64,000 nt of DNA from Wolfiporia cocos (Eukaryota; Basidiomycota; Agaricomycetes; Polyporales; Phaeolaceae), in assembly GCA_029448655.1 (NCBI GenBank), contig JACCLO010000016.1, positions 496,001 to 560,000 of the forward strand. The letters run 5' to 3'. A model generated the notes under the pieces. That model searched no databases. It had not been told where the DNA came from and saw nothing but the letters and a program-made list of their open reading frames with translations. Of this stretch, positions 56,808-64,000 are shown in pieces. The stretch's first letter is position 1; every line of letters starts with the position of its first letter. The translations under genes were made by a program, and so were the position numbers.

Positions 56808-58071
56808 ATGAATCCATTATATCGACATCTTCAGGTGAGTACCTTCCCCGGGTTGCAAGCTGGCCTTTATACTCATGGCTATCATAGTCAGCAACACCCA
56901 TCGAGCTTCTACGTCTGAATCATGACGTTCTGAGCGCCATCATAGCTTTAGTGTCTCCACTCGATGCTCTGCATCTCGCGCAGACATGCAAGTTTGCACA
57001 TTCCCTTGCTATGTCTCGCTGCTTGTCCGAAGCCCGCGTATCGTTTCGATCTGTTCGATTTTCTGTGGAACTTGGCGACCAAGCCTCAAACGACGTCGCC
57101 GAAGGCGTGGTGAGCTTCTGCGAGTACGTTTTGGTTGATCCGCGAAGACGCGCATCATACATCAAAAACCTGCGTTTTATCCGTACATACTGGGATGATC
57201 ATATCTTCCGCGCTTGCAATCGTTTGCTAACCGAAGTGCTTCTACACACTAGCAACATTCGGATACTAGACCTCCATAGGATGTCGACATTACTCATCAA
57301 GCTACCAGATTTCCTCACCTCTCTTGCTGCTCTTCCCAAATTCCAGGTCCTCGTTCTCAATAATATAGTCATTCTGGCGCACCTGCGGCTCAATCTGGTG
57401 TTTAAGCCGAATAAACTCTCTATACATTATACTGGCAATGCTTCCGGTACGGGAAGCGTATCTGACGAGCTTGAGGACAGAACGAAGGTGCAGACAAAGA
57501 CGAAGACGTGGATGTGTACAACACCGAATCTGAGGCCGACTCCGAGGATGAGGATGAATCGGACTATGATTCGGAGCTGGCATCTGAAGATAATACACAA
57601 GAAGTAGACATTCAGGCCCTGCACGCGATGATAATGATTCCACACACATGGAGCGCACCAGAGTATCTAGGCGTCAACAAGGCGGCTAAGGGCTTGCCTG
57701 CTAACTCCTTCCCCTCCGTCCGCGCCCTCAAGTTGGGGTCCTCGCCACAGGACCTGGCGGCCGTCGCTTGCGCCTTCCCCAGCGTGCGTTCGCTGTGCAC
57801 CGTATGGTCGCATAACCGGTTTGATAGCATGTCCATCGCATGGCCCGGGCTCGATTTCTTCAACGTGCGGCTCCAGTGTGGCACTTTGCCGCTGGCGTGC
57901 CTCGTCCGTCACCTCGAGGTGAAGCCAACCTGGTCCCCCTTCTCGGATCCGATAAAACTGCTGGAGCGCGCGTCACCTATTGTGCTCTCCTTGTATCCGT
58001 CAAGATCGTTGGACGTCATGAAGCTTATTGTAAGCGCGATCCCGGAGCTAGAGACCACGTTGTCAGATTAA
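56808..58071 (+). CDS. F-box-like protein
   Basis: Three exons, 56808-56834, 56888-57397 and 57481-58071, give about 376 residues. After a short leader exon, exon 2 opens with an F-box-like sequence (P-I-E-L-L-x-L-N-H-D-V-L-S-A-I-I-A-L-V, then L-D-A-L-H-L-A-Q-T-C-K), as in many mushroom F-box genes that recruit substrates to SCF ubiquitin ligases. Exon 3 starts with a very acidic run and continues with leucine-spaced repeat-like segments (F-P-S-V-R-A-L-K-L). The 83-nt intron was chosen because it links the two frames in phase 0. Downstream, between 58141 and 58480, there are further exon-like pieces (I-Y-H-A-I-A-L-Q-G-L-C-I-F-F-Y, and F-W-Y-R-F-R) that may be the true C-terminus, so the stop at 58071 could be a decay mutation or a missed intron. 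Confidence 0.6.
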
Positions 58072-59499
58072 AGGACCCTTGGGTCTTATCGTGTGTCGTA
58101 AGTCATTTCCAACGCAAGATACTACACTCTCACCATCTGCCAAACAGATATATCATGCAATCGCCCTTCAGGGGTTGTGTATATTCTTCTACGCCCGAGG
58201 ACATGTGGATGATGCTTCGTACGAGGAGCGCTCGTTTGTGCTGGCCCAGGCGCTTGCTACATGGATGTCAGCTGTGGCATATATATTGGTTTCAAAGTCA
58301 TCGGATCTAATTGCGACCGCTGTGACTTGGGCGACACAAGCAGGCAGATCTTCCACGACGCCCGCTCATTCTGGTACCGCTTTCGACAGGACGGCAATGA
58401 TGGTGTGCTGGAGCTCCAGCAATTGACCGAGCGGGAAGGAGAGGCGACGGCGAGTCGACTTTTCAACAGTATGCGGTGATAACATACTATCAACCGCCAG
58501 CCTCATTTACTGGCTTGTCAATAAACTCAGCTATCAAAGTAATGAAACAGTCAGCGTCTTGCGATGGGCATAAAGTACTGGCTTGGAATGCTTGCTTGGC
58601 TGACGGGGCTCGCGTCTTATCCAGATATCTCAAATCGTCGCCGCCCTCCAGTCCACCGTGATCATAAGGATAGTTGTGGGTACGTAGCCACGCCTGCTGA
58701 GAAGAACCATCACTGTACGACCCAGCGGCTCGTGCTGGTCTTGTTTCTATAATTTGCATATGCTCATATTCCCCACAGTTCTGTTCATGCATGGTATGCC
58801 TGAACTACGCAGAGCGGTATAAGCTAGTGCGAGCGTCAGATCGGCGGCTCTAGATTTATCGTGTGCTATTTGTATCGCGCTTGATCGGGATGTGGCTTGG
58901 GTTGTGGCAATACCATATGCAAGTCCGTTTCATCAGCGGAGTTGTACGCTCACGATTCTGCGTATGTACTACTGTGTTTCCATATAGTCGCCTGGCGAGT
59001 ACATGGTTAACCACGCAAGTTTTGCAGAGCGTATCATGGGGACCTAAACTATGCAGCTGCCAAATCGACGAACCATTGATAGCTATATGTCATGCCTTTT
59101 GCTAGCCATCATGTCGGCAGATCATTAATTTCTCGATAGAGGTGCCATTGCGCCCCTTCCGAAGTTTCAGAGACGACTCCAGCACAACGGCATACAATGA
59201 TACCCGATGCGATGCCAACTTGCAACCATCAAATATTTCTCAGATTTAAACTACTTACGCAGGTCCCGTATATACTATCTAACGTGGCGCTAAGCACTCA
59301 CGTAACGATACAGCGTCTCTATACTACTAGGGCCATCACCCACAGAATCCTGTCAAGATATGCTTTTGTCCACCATCACAATCCCATATCTATTGCTTCC
59401 CTGCTTCCAAGTGAAATATGGAAAAGGGTCTTATAGACTAGACGCGTGCTCCCCTATCTCTACAACGATCTCGCAGTGAGGTCCCTCACATCTACCACC
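58072..59499. other. Possible F-box gene remainder and upstream region of the transporter
   Basis: 58141-58480 holds the exon-like pieces just described. At about 59390-59436 a frame ends in L-L-P-S-E-I-W-K-R-V-L, the opening of an F-box, and meets a stop directly. It looks like a fragment of another F-box gene. Confidence 0.35.
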
Positions 59500-61808
59500 A
59501 TGGGCACTGCGCGCATAGTGGCGTCCTCTGACGACCGCATTCCTGACGATAAAGAAGATAGAACCATTTCATATGATATCGAGGCTTCCACAAGACAAGG
59601 GCAGACTCGCGATATCTACGATGGAGAAGACTCAACGGTTGATCCTGTATATCAGGCCAAAGCAAGGATTTTAAACGATGCGTTTCAAGACATCGGAATG
59701 GGCAAGTACCAGGTACGCTCTTGAAACCAATTGGTATCACTCTGGAGTCATATGTAGAAATGCTCATATGTGGACAACCCTAGTGGTATCTATTCATTGT
59801 GACCGGTTTTGGGTGGTATTCGTGCGTACTATTTAGCTCTATTACCGCTACGGTTGGTGACTTGTTCAATGATGAGTCAGTGATAATCTGTGGCCTGTAA
59901 GTCAGATTATATCCATCTTCGACTCGACTGCAGATTACATTATGCCAAATAGACAGTCACAGCCTTGATACTGTCACCTGTGATCAATGAGTTCAGCGTA
60001 CAAGGACCATTCCTCAAACTTGGACAGAGTATTGGTCTTCTGGTTGGCGCAGCATGTTCCGGCGTTGCATCCGATGTTTGGGGACGGCGGTATGTCGTCA
60101 TAACGTCGTATTCATTACAGGTACCGAGGGTTCCTAGGTGGTGCTTCAACGCAACATTGTTTGTGACTGGCGTCTTCGCCTTGGCTTCAGGCGCCTCATC
60201 GAACTATATAACGCTGTGCTCATTGACGGCTGCATTTAATGTGGGAGTTGGCGGTAACCTTCCCGTTGACTCTGCAGTGTTTCTCGGTATGATCTCTAGT
60301 ATCTATACTGATGTGACACTGATGGAGCTCATGGTAGAATTCATCCCTGCTTCGCACCAGTATCTCCTCACCATCCTCTCGGTCTGGTGGGCAATTGGCC
60401 AGCTTGTCGGCTCACTAGTGCGTACAAAAATGATGTGATTAGTAAAAAACCCTCAACATTTGACAATGCTGTAGGTAGCATGGCCACTCCTAGCTAACTA
60501 CTCATGCACTTCTGCTTCCGACTGTCCAAGATCGTCCAATCAGGGATGGCGGTATCTTCTCTACTCAATGGGCGGTTCATTTATGTTGCTCTTTGTCTTC
60601 CGCTTTGCCTTCAACGTCTACGAATCGCCAAAATATCTGATGGGTCGCGGCCGTGACGAGAAGGCGGTAGAGATTACGCATCGCGTTGCTAAATACAATG
60701 GAAAGGAGTGTAAGTTGACAGTGGATATGTTGAAGAAAGCTGGAGATCTCGAGATCCTAGAGGGGAACGATGCAACAAGGAGGATGGATACGAGTGCTAG
60801 AGCAGCGGCTCTACGGGCGATCCGAAAACTCAGTGCGGCCCACATCAAGGCTTTATTCAGAACACGTAAACTAGCATATACAACAAGTCTACTGGTTGTT
60901 GAATGGGGTATGTATAAGCCTGTAGGGATTTGCATCAATCTGACTCAGCATAACAGCACTCGTTGGCTTAGCATTTCCACTGTAAGTGACGACATCTTCA
61001 AGACGGGGTATGGCACTTATGATCATCTTAGATACACAGGATTTATACCTTATTTGCGAGTATACCCGCATCGTAATATGATTCTCGAATTTGAATTTGC
61101 ATCCTCAGCCTACAGACGCGAGGAGCAGACTTCGGAGACGGCTCGGCGTACATTACATATCGCAATGTGAGACGTCCGGAAACTGAATGTATGGTAAAGC
61201 ACTAACTAGTAAACAAATTCATTTCAGCAAGTAATAATCAGCGTCATCGGAATTCCTGGTGCACTAATCGCCGGTTGGATGGTAGAATTACCGTACCTGG
61301 GACGCAAAGGAACACTAGCTGTTTCCAACGGTGCGTGCTCGTGGCATGCATCGTTAAATTGCAAGCATTTATTAAGTTCTCATGTATGGTTTTCCAGTCA
61401 TCACGGGAGCATTCCTATTCGCGAGTACGACAGCGCGCACATCCAATGCACTGCTTGGCTGGAACTGCGCGTATACCTTTACCAGCAACATCATGTACGG
61501 CGTGTTGTATGCAGTTTCGCCTGAGCTGTTCCCGACTAAAGATCGTGGTACTGGGAATGCGCTAGTTTCCACCGCAAACAGAATATTCGGTATCATGGTG
61601 TGTAAACCCGTTCTCTTGTCGATAATATGAGCCATTAGCATTTGATTCTCACGTTTTTGATGCTTTCATCGATCAGGCCCCGATAATTGCCCTGTATGCC
61701 AATCTCGCCACCGCAGTGCCCATCTACGTAGCAGCTGCTCTTTTCGTCGTCGCGGGGCTCGTTGCCTTTTTGCTACCATTCGAGCCCATGGGAAAAGCAT
61801 CCATGTGA
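59500..61808 (+). CDS. MFS transporter, sugar/phosphate-symporter-like
   Basis: Clear exons: 59500-59712, 59784-59821, 59881-59896 (16 nt), 59953-60089, 60138-60286, 60338-60417 and 60475-60907, then a less clear middle, then 61228-61330, 61398-61597 and 61677-61808. Signature pieces: G-M-G-K-Y-Q-W-Y-L-F, S-D-N-L-W-P, G-Q-S-I-G-L-L-V-G-A, D-V-W-G-R-R (motif A), G-V-G-G-N-L-P-V-D, Y-E-S-P-K-Y-L-M-G-R-G-R-D and F-P-T-K-D-R-G-T-G-N-A. Twelve membrane helices are expected and it should act at the plasma membrane. The middle part contains I-T-A-L-V-G-L-A-F-P-L (near 60950), L-Y-T-G-F-I-P-Y-L (near 61040) and G-A-D-F-G-D-G-S (near 61130). I could not join these three with canonical sites in one frame, so one or two small indels are possible. 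Confidence 0.75.
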
Positions 61809-64000
61809 TACTACGTCGCTTCAGATTCTGCTCTTACTTCGAATTGCTTGTTGTAACGCGGAGAGGGACAGGCGGGTGACAATTGGTAGGTACTCGCCAC
61901 TCTCAGATGCCATACATTCCTCAATACTTAGATGATTCGGTATATATGCGTAGATGCAAGTGTGGTTATGGAAACAATACTGTGTCTGTCAAGACAGAAC
62001 GTTTAGTGCACGAAGCAAGTGCCAGGTAGCTGTTCCGAAGCATGAATTTACCAATCGGGCGAACCTGTTCATCATGGTCATCCGTAAGAAATCCAATCGA
62101 TGTGCTCAAGTTTTTCTTGAAATGATACTTATATTACCTGCACGCCAATGGGTGAATATGTGTAGAATTAGTGGAGTTCATGGGAAGATGAATGCGTACA
62201 GGGCAATGAATGGATATTGTGCTCTAGCATAATGATACCGTACGTGTTATTATTTACAGAGCCTCATATACGGGTCTACAGCGAACCTGGGAGAATGCTT
62301 GTGGCTGATTATTGGTAGGGCCGGCGATGATCAAGTGTGAGCCCGCGAGCGACATTCGCCCTAGTACAGTGTATGGCACATCCATGCCAGACGCAATCGG
62401 ACTTCTCCAAAAGGTACACTGCTCAGCGGATTGACTGTTAGTAACAAGCCTCCTTCCACACGGCACTGTATAACGCAGTGAAATACTTTGTACTCTGCGA
62501 CTGCCCCGAAGGGCGACTGCTTAATTGACTATTGCTGTCCGACTCCTCGTCGTATCTGCCTGGTACTCATTGCACGCCGTGATTGCTTCGCTTTGCGTGT
62601 ACGCAAAAGCTTGTATCCCCATCAGTTCTCACTGCATTTGGAAACATTGTATGCCGCGGTAAAGAGTCACCGCAGAGACTTACGGGAACACCCAGCCATC
62701 GCTATCGAGAAGCATCGCAAGTTATCTTCGATACGATTGCAGTGATTAGTATGACATATAGAACGACGATTTGATACCTGCACGGCACCGGTCCCTATGA
62801 TGTGGAAGCGTTTGCATGATGGCACATCAGTCAACAACATTCAAGCATTATCTGGGATGATGACTGCAAAATGATGTCTGAAAGATACGTATGAAGGGAT
62901 GCAGCCGATTAGCAGCTGATTCACTTATGTAAGTGGTCTAAACATTCTTGTCCTTTGATAGACTCACAAAATCCACAGTCCTGCCATTATACTACCAAGC
63001 TACACACCACACACCCTCATTCATTCATTGATAGCCGAATGTCACCAAGAGAATGCAGAAATACGATGTCGAAATGATGCCTCTCAGCCAATTGAAACCG
63101 AGGGTCTTGAGTACAAATTAAGGACATACTGTGCACATTATGTCTCTACTTGTAATGCAAAGTAAATTTGGAGTAAGTCAATCCCACTTCGCAAACGCCC
63201 AGACCGTTTGCATTATTGGAGAAACGGAGGAACACGGGGATCAAGAAGAACTGCTTCGGAAATTCCTTCCCAAGCATCTTGGACCGAGGGGTGTAATTTC
63301 CGAGGAGAATCCCCAAATCATTACAGCTCCGAGAATGTGCTTTAGTCCTGTAGGCGTCGCTCTCGCATATCGTGCTACCGATGTGCAGCAGTTCTTTCTT
63401 CGCTCTTTCTAAGTAGCGCAGCCTCTTGTCAATAATACAAGCGTTTGCCATCTCTACATATGCATAGTGGTCATGAGGATGATTGATGGAAGTTCTTCCG
63501 ATATATTGATTTAAGCGCGTATTATATCTGATCGATGCTCAGCTGGTATATGCATCCCTGCCGACTTCAAGCAAGCATTGTTATGAAGCTCAAGCTCAGG
63601 CGTGGGGTATGTCGGATGTTGCTGTACCCTGCATATATTTTGGAAGCACCATGGCGTCAATAATCCTGAGGCCTAGCAAATCTGAGATCGTGGCCGTATC
63701 CAACGCGGATTATTATATGATGCTTCAGCCACTGCATTGATCTTCTATGTCTTGGCTATTGTCGCAATTAGTTATATCAAGTCACTGTACCGAGGACTGA
63801 CTGCTGGGAGAAGTATTTTGTCGACCCCCACATACTAATTATCCATGTTCCGGTAGGTGCCAATGCCACTTTGATCGTATCTTAAAGGTGTCTGGGTCAT
63901 CATATTGTGACGGACCGATGTAACGCACTAGATGAGCAGAAGACAGGTTTCACTGAATGCAAGGGTGTCCGGCTCGCCACACAACTTGAAGGTACAGACA
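61809..64000. other. Right end of window, no supported gene
   Basis: Only short unrelated frames on both strands. None has family motifs or a coherent splice pattern. Confidence 0.45.

Noticed and set aside
58561..58610. Another CaaX-like ending, C-L-L-G before TGA
   Set aside because: The frame meets a stop a few codons upstream and has no start codon.
1..64000. CRISPR arrays, bacterial operons or attachment sites
   Set aside because: The sequence is eukaryotic with spliceosomal introns. No regularly spaced direct repeats with unique spacers were seen.

Overview
The window looks like nuclear DNA of a basidiomycete fungus, most likely an Agaricomycete. Genes are cut into many exons by short introns (about 46-83 nt) with GT-AG ends. 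The set includes a STE3-type pheromone receptor, a CBM12-plus-DM9 (DUF3421) protein, a DUF6534-type membrane protein, F-box-like genes and a chromodomain Ty3/gypsy retrotransposon carrying a dUTPase. Exon joins below were read by eye: each join keeps the reading frame and restores a recognisable family sequence unless I say otherwise.

Layout. 1-16 kb holds ordinary genes: the 3' part of a Mus7/MMS22-like gene (+), an alpha/beta hydrolase (-), a short conserved fungal protein (+), an Artemis/SNM1-type nuclease (-) divergent from mitochondrial ribosomal protein bL33m (+), a second membrane-anchored alpha/beta hydrolase (-) and an intronless proline-rich ORFan with five 12-residue repeats. 16.2-22.2 kb is one 12-exon gene for an ankyrin protein of about 1,804 residues with a nucleotidyltransferase-like N-terminus.

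22.7-35.6 kb is a transposon island. It holds two nested hAT-like non-autonomous elements with intact 8-bp target duplications, then a full-length 7.9-kb Ty3/gypsy element on the minus strand (two 537-bp LTRs with 2 differences, target duplication ATTTG, gag, protease, dUTPase, RT, RNase H, integrase, chromodomain and an extra 3' reading frame). After it come a 52-bp inverted-repeat element containing tRNA-like Pol III boxes and a third TAGTG-ended element with 17-bp inverted repeats. The gypsy element seems to be self-primed in the Tf1 manner, and its coding frames are broken only by TGA codons that look like former CGA.

35.6-49 kb is gene-poor with GT-rich and degenerate tandem repeats. It contains a Pro/Ala-rich protein (-), the CBM12/DM9 protein (+) with a TATA box, and a DUF6534-like gene (+). 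49-62 kb holds a 1,066-residue acidic protein of unknown function (-), the STE3 receptor (-), an F-box-like gene (+) and a sugar-transporter-like MFS gene (+). The last 2 kb show nothing I can support. The genes do not form one pathway. The regions most worth attention are the transposon island and the possible mating-receptor neighbourhood, in which I found no pheromone precursor.
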